Of a stretch of 64,000 nt of DNA, positions 52,354 to 62,045 are shown in pieces. Numbering within the stretch: the stretch's first letter is position 1; the number at the start of each line of letters is the position of its first letter. Both the position numbers and the translations under genes were made by a program. The DNA is taken from NCBI RefSeq assembly GCF_014397005.1, contig NZ_JACGWS010000019.1, positions 1-64,000 of the forward strand, written 5' to 3'. Under the pieces are notes generated by a model. It saw only the letters and a program-made list of their open reading frames with translations, was not told where the DNA came from and did no database searches. Source of the stretch: Kordia aestuariivivens (lineage in GTDB: Bacteria; Bacteroidota; Bacteroidia; Flavobacteriales; Flavobacteriaceae).

Positions 52354-54450
52354 ATGGCTAGTACATTAAAAACACCAGGGGTTTACATTGAGGAAATTGT
52401 AAAATTTCCGCCTTCGGTCGCACAAGTTGAAACGGCTATTCCTGCATTTATTGGATATACAGAAAAAGCTACCAACAAAATTGAAGGAGACCTAAGTATG
52501 GTTCCAACACGAATCACATCGCTATTAGAATATGAGCGATTTTTCGGAGGAGCTAAATCAGAAACGACAATTGAAGTCAACGTTACGGACGATGTAGATG
52601 GGAATCAATCCATTGTCGTAACGCAACCAAAAAGCAAAGAACCATTTATAATGTATTATTCATTACAATTATACTTTGCAAATGGTGGTGGACCATGTTA
52701 CATAACCTCCGTTGGAGATTACAGTGGTATTGTAACTGCCGTAAAATTAACAGATGGTTTAAATGAAGTAGCAAAAGTTGACGAACCAACATTGCTCTTA
52801 TTTCCAGATGCAACAAGAGCTGACGGAGTGTTACCTGCTGAATTTTATGGACTATACAACGAAGCATTAGCACAATGTAACAAACTACAAGATCGATTTA
52901 CGATCATTGATTCATTAAGTTACGACGGAAGTACGAGTGTAGATCAAAACGTTATAGATCTTAGAGGAGTCATAAGCTCAGAAAAAGACTTTGCAAAATA
53001 TGGAGCGGTATACTATCCACACTTAGAAACCATCCTAAACTATAAAATTGATGCAGAAAGAATCATCATCAAACACATAGACAATCATGAAGCGGCCGGA
53101 GCTGCAGATGAAATCACAGGAAACTTAACGTCAATTGATGCAAGTTTCAGTGGAAAAGTAGATAGCGTCTTAGAAAACTTAGGAACATTCTTAACGGATG
53201 GTTTCTCAGGAAAACTAGCAGATGTTTTAGACTATCTATACAATGACGATTCTGATGTACCTAATGAAGGATTCAATATTGGTGATGCAGATGATAATAA
53301 CAAAAACTTTGCTTCGCCAAGACCAGCAACCTTAGCTGAAAAATTAGAAGACTTATTAGATGGCTTAGAAGAAGTAATCATACTAAAAAACAAAGCAAAA
53401 GTAGAAGGTAGCGCTGCAAAATCTGCCTTAGAAGGCGAATTATCTGTGGGCGAATTAGCTACGTTGCAAACCGCAATAGATGCATTAACAGATCTATTTG
53501 AAGCAGATGATACCATTGAAGACAAATACGATGAACTTCGCAAACTAACAAACTCACTAAACACTGTAATTGCTGATGGAGGCGATGAAGCTGAAGTTGA
53601 AGGGATTGTTGAAGACAATGATTCTAACATTTTAGAAGTAGTTGAAGGTTTCCTTGATGCGACGTTTGATTACAGCACACCAGCAGATGGCGTTCCAACA
53701 TTATTTGATGATGTCATTACCAACTGGGATGCTTTAAAACTTGCGATTGATACTGAAATTGTAAAAGATACCAACAACGGATCAATGCACGGTAGAAGTC
53801 TAAGTTCACTAGAAGCTGAGGACAATGCTACCTATAACAAAATAAAAACAGCGATCAATAACTTACCAATGGAATTGCCGCCAAGTAGCGCAATTGCAGG
53901 TGTATATGCACGAATAGATAGTACACGAGGCGTTTGGAAAGCACCCGCAAATGTATCATTAAACTATGTGGTAAAACCAACAGTTCGTGTCACAAACGAC
54001 ATTCAAGATGGTTTAAATGTAGATACAACTGCAGGAAAATCAATCAATGCAATTCGTTCCTTCACAGGAAAAGGCGTGATGGTTTGGGGAGCAAGAACAC
54101 TCGCTGGAAACGACAACGAATGGCGTTATGTATCAGTACGACGCTTCTTTAACATGGTCGAAGAATCTGTGAAAAAAGCAAGTGATCAATTCGTATTTGA
54201 AGCAAATGATGCAAACACGTGGGTTCGTATCCGATCAATGATCGAAAATTTCTTAACCAATCAATGGAAAGCAGGTGCGTTAGCAGGAGCTACGACGGAT
54301 GATGCATACTATGTAAAAGTTGGACTCAACCAAACAATGACAGCAGAAGATATCCTCAACGGAATTATGAATGTAGAAATCGGGATGGCAGTAGTGCGTC
54401 CAGCAGAATTCATCGTGTTGAAGTTCTCTCACAAAATGCAAGAATCATAA
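52354..54450 (+). CDS. Contractile tail sheath protein with large insertion
   Basis: A 698-aa sheath protein of the Afp/PVC type. The N-terminal hallmark is TPGVYIEEIVKFPPSV. The conserved C-terminal part (about 505-698) has PPSSAIAGVYARIDSTRGVWKAPAN, read in parts, RSFTGKGVMVWGARTL and VRPAEFIVLKFSHKMQE, which make the interlocked strands. Between residues 232 and 505 is an acidic, mostly helical insertion (VLENLGTFLTDGF, LAEKLEDLLDGLEEVI) of about 270 residues, where relatives have a short loop. It probably forms an extra outer domain. Only one sheath gene is seen, against three in Afp/PVC. Confidence 0.88.
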   Translation: MASTLKTPGVYIEEIVKFPPSVAQVETAIPAFIGYTEKATNKIEGDLSMVPTRITSLLEYERFFGGAKSETTIEVNVTDDVDGNQSIVVTQPKSKEPFIMYYSLQLYFANGGGPCYITSVGDYSGIVTAVKLTDGLNEVAKVDEPTLLLFPDATRADGVLPAEFYGLYNEALAQCNKLQDRFTIIDSLSYDGSTSVDQNVIDLRGVISSEKDFAKYGAVYYPHLETILNYKIDAERIIIKHIDNHEAAGAADEITGNLTSIDASFSGKVDSVLENLGTFLTDGFSGKLADVLDYLYNDDSDVPNEGFNIGDADDNNKNFASPRPATLAEKLEDLLDGLEEVIILKNKAKVEGSAAKSALEGELSVGELATLQTAIDALTDLFEADDTIEDKYDELRKLTNSLNTVIADGGDEAEVEGIVEDNDSNILEVVEGFLDATFDYSTPADGVPTLFDDVITNWDALKLAIDTEIVKDTNNGSMHGRSLSSLEAEDNATYNKIKTAINNLPMELPPSSAIAGVYARIDSTRGVWKAPANVSLNYVVKPTVRVTNDIQDGLNVDTTAGKSINAIRSFTGKGVMVWGARTLAGNDNEWRYVSVRRFFNMVEESVKKASDQFVFEANDANTWVRIRSMIENFLTNQWKAGALAGATTDDAYYVKVGLNQTMTAEDILNGIMNVEIGMAVVRPAEFIVLKFSHKMQES

Positions 54451-54534
54451 ATAAATTTTAGTTGAAGCATGCCAAATGCCCAATAGGGCTTTCATAAAAA
54501 AAGCATAAAACAAAACATTTAAAAACATAAAATT

Positions 54535-54972
54535 ATGTCAGCAGTATATCCATTACCAAAGTTTCACTTCCAAGTAGAATGGGGAGGAACTAAAATCGGT
54601 TTTCAAGAAGTAACTGGGTTAGATTTTGAATTCGAAAAGCTAGAATATAGAGAAGGGTCGAGTCCTGAATACAGTAAAATTAACATGCCAGGAATGATCA
54701 AATACACAGATATTGTATTAAAAAGAGGTGTCTTCAAAGGCGATAACGAATTTTACGAGTGGATGAAAACTAACAAGTTAAACACCGCAGAACGTCGTGA
54801 TATCACCATCAGTCTACTAGACGAAAACCATGCACCAGTAGTAGTTTGGAAAGTGCTAAATGCTTGGGCTATGAAAATTCAATCAACGGATTTAAAAGCA
54901 GAAGCAAGCGAAGTAGCAGTGGAATCAATCACACTAGTACACGAAGGTCTAACAGTTGTAAATGAAGGATAA
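54535..54972 (+). CDS. eCIS inner tube protein (gp19/Afp1-like)
   Basis: A 145-aa tail-tube protein: YPLPKFHFQVEWGG, FQEVTGLDFEFEKLEYREG, IVLKRGVFKGDNEFYEWM and VVWKVLNAWAMKIQ match the T4 gp19-like eCIS tube family. It is expected to stack as hexamers inside the sheath and hold cargo. The first of two tube genes, it follows the sheath gene after 84 bases; the second starts five bases downstream. Confidence 0.87.
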   Translation: MSAVYPLPKFHFQVEWGGTKIGFQEVTGLDFEFEKLEYREGSSPEYSKINMPGMIKYTDIVLKRGVFKGDNEFYEWMKTNKLNTAERRDITISLLDENHAPVVVWKVLNAWAMKIQSTDLKAEASEVAVESITLVHEGLTVVNEG

Positions 54973-54977
54973 TCCAC

Positions 54978-55436
54978 ATGGCACTTTTTGACAGTTTTAA
55001 ATATCCGGTTTCGGGCTTTCACTTTGTAGTTTATTTCAATGGGCTACTGCCAAACCCTGTAGATCTGAGTTTTCAATCAGTATCTGGGTTAAGTGTTACT
55101 GTAGAAACAGAACCCTTTGCCGAAGGCGGAGAAAATAGATTTGTCCATGAAATACCAAAAGGATTAAAATTCAGTACGCTTACGCTAAAACGAGGATTAA
55201 AAAGTGCGCCTTCATCACTCACAAAATGGTGTGAAGATGCCTATGAAAGCTTTGCTTTTAAGCCATTGAATCTAATCGTAATGTTACTAAGCGAAAATCA
55301 TATTCCAATAAAAACATGGAATGTGGTAGGCGCATATCCTATCAAATACGAATTAGGAGAATTCAATGCAGAAACCAATAGCATCCTCATAGAAACCTTA
55401 GAACTCAAGTATAATTATTTTAAAGCATTAATATAA
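54978..55436 (+). CDS. Second tube protein (Afp5-like)
   Basis: A 152-aa gp19-family protein: YPVSGFHFVVYFNGL, FQSVSGLSVTVETEPFAEGG, LTLKRGLKSAPSSL, KTWNVVGAYPIKYELGEF. It is divergent from the main tube protein and most likely forms the tube ring that meets the spike, as Afp5 does. It overlaps the tiny DUF5908 gene by one base (TAATG). Confidence 0.83.
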   Translation: MALFDSFKYPVSGFHFVVYFNGLLPNPVDLSFQSVSGLSVTVETEPFAEGGENRFVHEIPKGLKFSTLTLKRGLKSAPSSLTKWCEDAYESFAFKPLNLIVMLLSENHIPIKTWNVVGAYPIKYELGEFNAETNSILIETLELKYNYFKALI

Positions 55437-55591
55437 TGGCAATAGAAATAAAAAACTTGCGGATAAAGGTAAACGTAAATGCTCAAAAGAAAGAAGAAAC
55501 GCCTGAAGTAGAAGAAGGACGGACGAACTGGACTTCTGGCGAAATCATCGACGCAGTGTCAAAAATAATGACAAATAAAAAAGAACGATAA
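55436..55591 (+). CDS. Small DUF5908-type eCIS protein (Afp6 position)
   Basis: A 51-aa protein read directly from the sequence, starting MAIEIKNLRIKVNVNA and ending KIMTNKKER. It has a beta-strand opening typical of DUF5908 proteins and a charged middle (KKEETPEVEEGRTN). It fills the place where Afp6-type small proteins sit, between the second tube protein and the LysM adaptor. Its start overlaps the preceding stop by one base, and the next gene begins one base after its stop, so it is clearly part of the operon. Function unknown. Confidence 0.75.
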   Translation: MAIEIKNLRIKVNVNAQKKEETPEVEEGRTNWTSGEIIDAVSKIMTNKKER

Positions 55592-55592
55592 C

Positions 55593-56348
55593 ATGGCTTT
55601 TTTAGGAGAATTAGAAAAAATGATTATATCCAAACTGGATCAAGATGGAGCACCACAAGGTGAACCAATTGAAGTATTGATCAATCCAGATGGTTACAAA
55701 GAATCATACACTGTTGAATATAACGATGATCAGCAAAACAACTCTGGTGGTCAAGCACCAAAATTTGTCAAAGTAAAACCAGGAGATTACTCTTTCAAAC
55801 TACTGTTCGATTCCACAGGAATATTTGATGTGGTCGGACTCAACTTGGCAGATACACTTAGTAGCATTGCGGCAGACATTTCAGGGTTTATTCCTTTTCA
55901 AGATGATGAAGCTGAAAACAACAATATCGTAGAAGAAGTTGAAAAAATAAAAGAATTTGTAGTCTATCAAGGTGACATTCACAAACCTTATGAACTACAA
56001 ATAAATTGGGGAGCTTTAGAACTCAAATGTATTCTAACAAAATTAGAAATTGACTACAAACTCTTCAATCCACAAGGATTTCCAATACGAGCACTTGCAA
56101 CACTTACGTGTAAACAAAGCACAAGTGAAGTTTTACGATTAGCGAAGGAGAAAAAATCTTCTCCCGATCTCACACACATCAGAACCGTAAAAGAAGGCGA
56201 TACATTGCCACTAATGGCATACAGAATCTATGGGAATTCAAAATATTACCTAGAAGTAGCCAGAGCAAACAATTTACTCAATTTCAGAAATCTAACACCA
56301 GGAACGGAACTCATATTTCCACCATTAGATAAAACACAAAGCGCATGA
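55593..56348 (+). CDS. LysM-domain tube/baseplate adaptor (Afp7-like)
   Basis: A 251-aa protein. The N-terminal part (about 1-185) is the CIS tube-adaptor domain (VLINPDGYKESYTVEYNDDQ in parts, YSFKLLFDSTG, ELKCILTKLEIDYKLFNPQG). A LysM domain lies at about 197-247 (VKEGDTLPLMAYRIYG, LTPGTELIFPP). Such proteins link the tube to the spike hub, and the LysM here is a structural element rather than a cell-wall anchor. It overlaps the next gene by four bases (ATGA). Confidence 0.85.
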   Translation: MAFLGELEKMIISKLDQDGAPQGEPIEVLINPDGYKESYTVEYNDDQQNNSGGQAPKFVKVKPGDYSFKLLFDSTGIFDVVGLNLADTLSSIAADISGFIPFQDDEAENNNIVEEVEKIKEFVVYQGDIHKPYELQINWGALELKCILTKLEIDYKLFNPQGFPIRALATLTCKQSTSEVLRLAKEKKSSPDLTHIRTVKEGDTLPLMAYRIYGNSKYYLEVARANNLLNFRNLTPGTELIFPPLDKTQSA

Positions 56349-58090
56349 GTCTAGTTGCTGACATATCCACACAGGAAAACAGCTTAGTTACGTACAAAAT
56401 TTTAGTTGGCGATGCCAAAACTGATGTCAGTGCGAGCTTTGGTGTAAAAACGATTACGGTACACCGTGCTTGCAATCGCATTCCGACAGCGACATTACTA
56501 TTAGTAGATGGAGACGGAACCATACAAGAATTTGAAGCAAGTAATGCAGCCGAATTTGCGCCTGGAGAAAAAATAGTAATTGAAGCAGGATATGAATTTG
56601 AAGACGCACCAATATTTGAAGGAATCATCACTAAACATGCTATAAAAGCAACTGCTAAAACAAGTTACTTACTGATTGAATGTAAAGATGAAGCATTCAA
56701 AATGACGCTTGGACGCAAAAACAAAATCTTCTATGAAGTAACGGAAAGCGATGTTATAGATGAAATTATCAGTGAAAACGGTTTAAGCGGAAGCGCAGAA
56801 GCAACATCGCACATGCACAATGAAATTGTTCAATACCAAGCAACAGATTGGGATTTCATTCAATGTAGAGCACAAATCAACAATATGATGTGTTTTGTGG
56901 AAGATGGAAATATAGCTATAAAACCGCCTGAATTATCAGCGGGAAGTGTATATACAGCAACCTACGGAGACAATGTGTTTTCGTTTGAAGCCGAAATTGA
57001 CGCACGAAATCAATACGATACATTTGAAGCATCATCTTGGAACTATTCTGATCAAGAAGTCATCACAAAAACAGCAGAAAATAGCGGCTTGAATTCGGCT
57101 GGAAACCTAGACTCTGGTGCATTAGCAGAAGTTGCTGGAAGCAGTAGCATTGCACTAACACATACTGGAGACATTCCTGACGAAATACTAACGTCATGGG
57201 CAGAAGGAAAAAGCATGTATCAACAATTGGCTAAAATCTGCGGAACAGTGCAAGTACAAGGAACAGAAGTAATTCTCCCAGGAACCATGATCACACTTGC
57301 AGGAATGAGCGATCGTTTCAACGGTGACGTATTTGTAAGCGGCGTACATCATACCATAACTAACGGAAACTGGACAACAACTTCAAAATTCGGATTAGAT
57401 CCAGAATGGTTCTCAGAAACCTATAAAGTAAGTCAATTACCAGCTTCTGGTATGTTGCCAGCTATTAGCGGATTGCAAATCGGAGTTGTCTCTGCCTTAG
57501 AAGGCGATCCAAAAGAAGAACACAGAATACAAGTAAAATTACCCATCATAAGTCCTGAAGAAGAAGGCGTTTGGGCGCGTGTACTAAGCTTGCACGCAGG
57601 AGAAGAATACGGTGTACACTTTCTGCCAGAAATTGGAAATGAAGTATTGGTAGGCTTCCTAAATGACGATCCAAATCAAGCAATTGTATTAGGTTCCTTA
57701 TTTAGCAACACAAATGTTTCTCCAATAGAATACTCAGATGATAATTTTGAAAAAGTAATCATGACAAAAAGTGAAATCAAAATCACGATGAATGATGAAC
57801 TCAAAAGTATTACGCTTGATACGCCGGCAGGAAAACTGATTACACTTGACGAAGACGAAGGAATCATCAAACTAGAAGACGAAAACAGTAACATCATTAT
57901 CATGGATCCAGATGGCATTACGATGGAATCTGGAAAAGATATCATCATGAAAGCTACTGGAGACATAAAAATGGAAGGTATCAATATAGAAATTGTCGCT
58001 TCCGCAGAAATCAAAGCAGAAGGCGCAACTGCCACCTTAGATGGCGCAGCAACAACAACCATAAGTGGAGGAATAGTTCAAATCAATTAA
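56345..58090 (+). CDS. VgrG/gp27-gp5-like spike hub (Afp8-like)
   Basis: A 581-aa spike protein. The N-terminal gp27-like part (about 1-360) has QENSLVTYKILVGDAK-type opening and YQATDWDFIQCRAQINNMMCFVEDG, split. A gp5 OB-fold follows at about 375-470 (RIQVKLPIISPEEEGVWARVLS in parts, LPEIGNEVLVGFLNDDPNQAIVLGSL). The C-terminal beta-helix (about 480-581) is built of short strands (ITMNDELKSITLDTPAGK, EIKAEGATATLDGAATTT). It pierces the target membrane with the PAAR tip. No lysozyme or effector extension is present. Confidence 0.9.
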   Translation: MSLVADISTQENSLVTYKILVGDAKTDVSASFGVKTITVHRACNRIPTATLLLVDGDGTIQEFEASNAAEFAPGEKIVIEAGYEFEDAPIFEGIITKHAIKATAKTSYLLIECKDEAFKMTLGRKNKIFYEVTESDVIDEIISENGLSGSAEATSHMHNEIVQYQATDWDFIQCRAQINNMMCFVEDGNIAIKPPELSAGSVYTATYGDNVFSFEAEIDARNQYDTFEASSWNYSDQEVITKTAENSGLNSAGNLDSGALAEVAGSSSIALTHTGDIPDEILTSWAEGKSMYQQLAKICGTVQVQGTEVILPGTMITLAGMSDRFNGDVFVSGVHHTITNGNWTTTSKFGLDPEWFSETYKVSQLPASGMLPAISGLQIGVVSALEGDPKEEHRIQVKLPIISPEEEGVWARVLSLHAGEEYGVHFLPEIGNEVLVGFLNDDPNQAIVLGSLFSNTNVSPIEYSDDNFEKVIMTKSEIKITMNDELKSITLDTPAGKLITLDEDEGIIKLEDENSNIIIMDPDGITMESGKDIIMKATGDIKMEGINIEIVASAEIKAEGATATLDGAATTTISGGIVQIN

Positions 58091-58110
58091 AAACAAAAAA
58101 GAACAACACA

Positions 58111-58401
58111 ATGCCATTAGCAGCCAGAATTACAGATATGCATGTTTGTCCAATGTCAACTGGTCCAGTACCACACGTTGGCGGACCTATATTGCCACCT
58201 GGCGCACCAACAGTACTTATTGGTGGATTGCCAGCAGCAAAGGTAGGAGATATGTGTGTATGTGTAGGACCGCCAGATAGCATTGTAGCAGGTTCAGGAA
58301 CCGTAATGATAGAAGGCATGCCAGCTGCGCGAATGGGCGATTCCACAGCGCATGGCGGAAGCATAGTATTAGGATGTCCAACCGTAATGATAGGAGGATA
58401 A
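58111..58401 (+). CDS. PAAR-repeat spike tip (Afp10-like)
   Basis: A 96-aa PAAR protein: MPLAARITDMHVCPM, then repeats ending GLPAAKVGDMCVCVGPPD and GMPAARMGDSTAHGGS. Conserved His/Cys positions (H11, C13, H63-type) would bind a zinc ion at the tip. There is no effector domain fused. It sits between the spike and gp25 genes, the reverse of the usual gp25-PAAR order. The end of the gene spells TAGGAGGATAA, giving the next gene a Shine-Dalgarno-like sequence. Confidence 0.9.
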   Translation: MPLAARITDMHVCPMSTGPVPHVGGPILPPGAPTVLIGGLPAAKVGDMCVCVGPPDSIVAGSGTVMIEGMPAARMGDSTAHGGSIVLGCPTVMIGG

Positions 58402-58404
58402 AAT

Positions 58405-58818
58405 ATGGATTCAACAACAGCAACATACTTAGGAAAAGGTTGGGATTTCCCGCCATCATTCCTTAAAAAAAGAGGCGAAGTAAAAATCATATCTGATATA
58501 GAAGATATTGAAAAAAGCTTGCAAACGATCATTACAACACGAAGAGGCGAGCGTGTTATGCGACCATTATTTGGTTGTGATCTCACCGATAAAATCTTTG
58601 AAAATCTGAATGCGACGCAAATCAACATTATGAAAAATAGAGTTGAAGAAGCGATCATCTTATTTGAACCACGAATAGATGTGATAAAAATCGGATTAGA
58701 TACACAAAATATACTTGAAGGTAAATTTTTAATCAAAGTAGAATTCATTATAAGGGCAACAAATACAAGAAGAAACATTGTATTCCCATATTACTTAACA
58801 GAAGCAACAGATATATAA
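58405..58818 (+). CDS. gp25-like baseplate wedge protein (Afp9-like)
   Basis: A 137-aa gp25 family protein: GKGWDFPPSF, ISDIEDIEKSLQTIITTRRGERVMRPLFGCDL (read in parts) and IEPRIDVIKI-type end. gp25 is the baseplate piece from which sheath assembly starts. An AGGAGG sequence (58393-58397 region) lies about eight bases before its ATG. It is two bases from the next gene. Confidence 0.9.
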   Translation: MDSTTATYLGKGWDFPPSFLKKRGEVKIISDIEDIEKSLQTIITTRRGERVMRPLFGCDLTDKIFENLNATQINIMKNRVEEAIILFEPRIDVIKIGLDTQNILEGKFLIKVEFIIRATNTRRNIVFPYYLTEATDI

Positions 58819-58820
58819 TC

Positions 58821-61800
58821 ATGCAAAACGATTGCACAGAAAATACACTCATAAAGTTACGCGAAGGCACCACACAGCAAGAGCGTTACCTTGCTTTGCT
58901 CGATCCTGAGAATGTAAAACTCATGGGATTTGAAGTAAAGGATTGGATGAACTTTGCAGAAGAATTTTCAAAGCATGTACGATTATTTAGCAATAAAGAC
59001 TACAAAATCCCTAACGGAACATGGGAACCATTTCACAATGCTTCTGAGGAAATCAAAGAAGTAATTGAAACCTATAACGAAGGAGATATTACGCCACAAT
59101 TGACATTATTTATAGCGTTCTTAAAACTGCTAAACGAAAGTAAAGAGCGATTCAATCGCATTACAAAACGTCATCTCGATTTCTATTACAAAGAAGTATT
59201 ACAACTCAAGAAAAATGATGAAAAAGCAGATCATGCGTACATTATATTTGAATTAGCTAAAAATGCAAATCAACAATTCTTAAGCGATGAAACCTTAGTA
59301 AAAGCTGGAAAAGACAGCGAAGGAAACGCCATTCATTACAAGCTTGAAGAGGAAATTGCGATCAACAAAGCAAAAGTTTCAGCACTAAAAAACACATACG
59401 CATATCCAGCAATCTCTAACTGGCATGCTTCAAGCATTGCAAACTCTGGTGACGGCGAAGGTGGCGAAATTGAAAATGAAGGAACTTCTTGGTTGCCTTT
59501 CGGCGATATGGAACGCAATCTTGCCAAAAAAGGATTCTCGGTAAGTGCACCATCATTACTCTTAACAGAAGGCGAGCGAAGCATTACACTCGCAGCTTCT
59601 TACACTTCATTAGCAACAGGTGAAGACATAAAATCACTCATTACTGTAGAACATACAGGTGAAAAAGGTTGGGTAAGCTTAGCAGCAACAGCAATTACAA
59701 GTGCGGATGTAGAAAATAACATACTTACCATTGAACTGAAATTTAGTGAAGATGATGACAAAGTTGTCGCGTACGATGCTGAAATTCACGAAGGAAAATA
59801 CGATACAGAACATCCAATAGTTCGGGTGCTTTTTACACCTGAAAACAAAACAATTAGCGCATACGATACCTATTTATTAATCGCGAATGCGGAACTAACT
59901 AAAATAGACATTACCACAACGGGGGTTTATACAGAAGGTCTTTCGATTAGAAATGATTTAGGGAAAATAAAAACAGACAATCCATTCTTTCCTTTTGGAC
60001 CTTTAGCAAAAAAACGCGCAAACTTGAAAATTTCTGCTGATGAATGGATTGGAAAAACCATTACAGATATAGAAGTTTCTTTAAATTGGAAAGATCAACC
60101 CGATAATTTTGAAACACATTACCAACATTACATTTCAGAATATCTTAACATAAAACCACCAGCTACTTTCAAAACAATTTTTGATGGCAATGGCAGCAAA
60201 ACGAAGCTAGTTACTGGAAAAAATGGACAAAAACGCTTTAGAGCACTTTCAAGCTATATTGGAAACTTCAAAACAGTTACACAAAGTGTTGCGGATGCTG
60301 TTGCTGATGAGGTAGATGCTGCGGATGAATTACCACCACAGTATTCTCGTGAAGAAAAAAGAACTAGAAAAGGCAAAAAAAGAAAGGGAAGAACGCAAGA
60401 CGGTAAACGTACGTACAGACAAGATGAATTGCAAGATTTATATTATGATCATTCTGATAGCGCACAACAAGCGGCTCAAGATGCGCAGGCTCAAGTTGAC
60501 ACTTCAGCGAACACAACTGATTCAGGAATACATCCAGGAGTCGTTCCAGAAGATCAACAACTATTTTTTGGAAATGCAACTGTAACATTCAAGCATTTTT
60601 TACCGCCATCAACAAGTTATGTGCCAAAAGTAACGGACGATTATTTCATTCAACTATCCTTACAAAATAACTTTTTGCATGACGCTTACGCTAAAATTTA
60701 CACGTATTACGCGCTCAACGAATTGGCATTGCCAAACACTGCGTATGCACCAGTTGCAGAAAACCTAAAAGTAACTGTGACCACTTCTGAAAGTGTTTCA
60801 AGAACAAGCAAGCAAGTTGCGCTATATCATGAACATCCATTCGGAATAAAAAAAGTAAATCGTGCCAATCTTGCATTAGTGCCAACACCTGAAGATGGAG
60901 GACAACTCTACATTGGTATTGAACAAGCAATTGCAGATCAAAACATTCAATTACTATGTCAAATAGAAGAAGGTTCTGAAAACCCGGATGCCATTGAAGC
61001 GTACGGATTAGCAACCGTGACATGGCAATATTTATATAACAATACATGGTATAATTTAAAACCATCCTATTTACTCAAAGACCAAACCGACAACTTTTTA
61101 AAAGCAGGATTGGTAGCCTTTACGGTTCCGAAGGAATTTGGAAACAATACACTTTTTGCAGAAGATTACTTATGGATTCGAGGCACCATCTCGAAAACGT
61201 ATGACACAGTTTCAAAATTTACCAACGTTCACGCGCAAGGCGTAGAAGTCAAATTTTTAAATGACGAAAACACGCTGGAACATCTTGAAAACGGAATGCC
61301 AGCAGAAACAATATCCAAACTAGAAGACCGCTTAGCAACCGTAAAAAAAGTAACGCAACCTTATGCTTCTTTTGATGGTTTTCCAAAGGAAAGCGACTTG
61401 GATTTTTACAGAAGAGTTAGCGAACGATTACGTCATAAAAACAGAGCCATAACTCTGTGGGATTATGAACATCTCGTACTGCAAGAGTTTACCTATTTGC
61501 ACAAAATAAAATGTTTAAATCACAGCACTAGCACAAGTTTTAAAGCACCAGGAGAAGTATTAATGGTTGCAATTCCAAACATTGTTGATCAAAATGTATA
61601 CGACATTTACAAGCCAAAATTGAGTCAAACCAAACTAAACGCTATTGAAACGTTTATCAACAAACTTAACACATTGCATGTAAACGCAAAAGTAATTTCG
61701 CCTGTATACGAACCTGTAACAATTACACTAGAAGCAAGATTTAATGAAGGATTAGACGCAAACTTTTACGAAAAACAATTACAACAAGACATTGCACAAT

Positions 61801-62045
61801 ATTTATCGCCATGGGCTTTTGACAAAAATCAACCGATTCCTTTTGGAAACGCAATGTACGCAAGTGAAGTTATTTTTTACATCGAAAATTTAGACTATGT
61901 AGACTATATAAAAGATTTCAAAATGTTGCATGATGGTGGAGAAGAAGATGAAATCATTCCAACCGATCAAAAAAGTATTTTAACCTCAGTATTGCCCGAA
62001 TCGCATACTGTAACCGCAATAACACGCACACTATGTCAATCTTAG
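58821..62045 (+). CDS. Large baseplate J-like wedge protein (Afp11-like)
   Basis: A 1074-aa baseplate protein. Helical and beta domains fill about 1-485 and the J-like wedge region lies at the C-terminal third (FDGFPKESDLDFYRRVSERLRHKNRAIT read in parts, WDYEHLVLQEF, VYEPVTITLEARF). Residues about 487-575 are a probable disordered insert with a strongly basic block (509-533, EEKRTRKGKKRKGRTQDGKR) followed by a Gln/Ala/Asp stretch. The last 13 bases overlap the next baseplate gene. Confidence 0.87.
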   Translation: MQNDCTENTLIKLREGTTQQERYLALLDPENVKLMGFEVKDWMNFAEEFSKHVRLFSNKDYKIPNGTWEPFHNASEEIKEVIETYNEGDITPQLTLFIAFLKLLNESKERFNRITKRHLDFYYKEVLQLKKNDEKADHAYIIFELAKNANQQFLSDETLVKAGKDSEGNAIHYKLEEEIAINKAKVSALKNTYAYPAISNWHASSIANSGDGEGGEIENEGTSWLPFGDMERNLAKKGFSVSAPSLLLTEGERSITLAASYTSLATGEDIKSLITVEHTGEKGWVSLAATAITSADVENNILTIELKFSEDDDKVVAYDAEIHEGKYDTEHPIVRVLFTPENKTISAYDTYLLIANAELTKIDITTTGVYTEGLSIRNDLGKIKTDNPFFPFGPLAKKRANLKISADEWIGKTITDIEVSLNWKDQPDNFETHYQHYISEYLNIKPPATFKTIFDGNGSKTKLVTGKNGQKRFRALSSYIGNFKTVTQSVADAVADEVDAADELPPQYSREEKRTRKGKKRKGRTQDGKRTYRQDELQDLYYDHSDSAQQAAQDAQAQVDTSANTTDSGIHPGVVPEDQQLFFGNATVTFKHFLPPSTSYVPKVTDDYFIQLSLQNNFLHDAYAKIYTYYALNELALPNTAYAPVAENLKVTVTTSESVSRTSKQVALYHEHPFGIKKVNRANLALVPTPEDGGQLYIGIEQAIADQNIQLLCQIEEGSENPDAIEAYGLATVTWQYLYNNTWYNLKPSYLLKDQTDNFLKAGLVAFTVPKEFGNNTLFAEDYLWIRGTISKTYDTVSKFTNVHAQGVEVKFLNDENTLEHLENGMPAETISKLEDRLATVKKVTQPYASFDGFPKESDLDFYRRVSERLRHKNRAITLWDYEHLVLQEFTYLHKIKCLNHSTSTSFKAPGEVLMVAIPNIVDQNVYDIYKPKLSQTKLNAIETFINKLNTLHVNAKVISPVYEPVTITLEARFNEGLDANFYEKQLQQDIAQYLSPWAFDKNQPIPFGNAMYASEVIFYIENLDYVDYIKDFKMLHDGGEEDEIIPTDQKSILTSVLPESHTVTAITRTLCQS

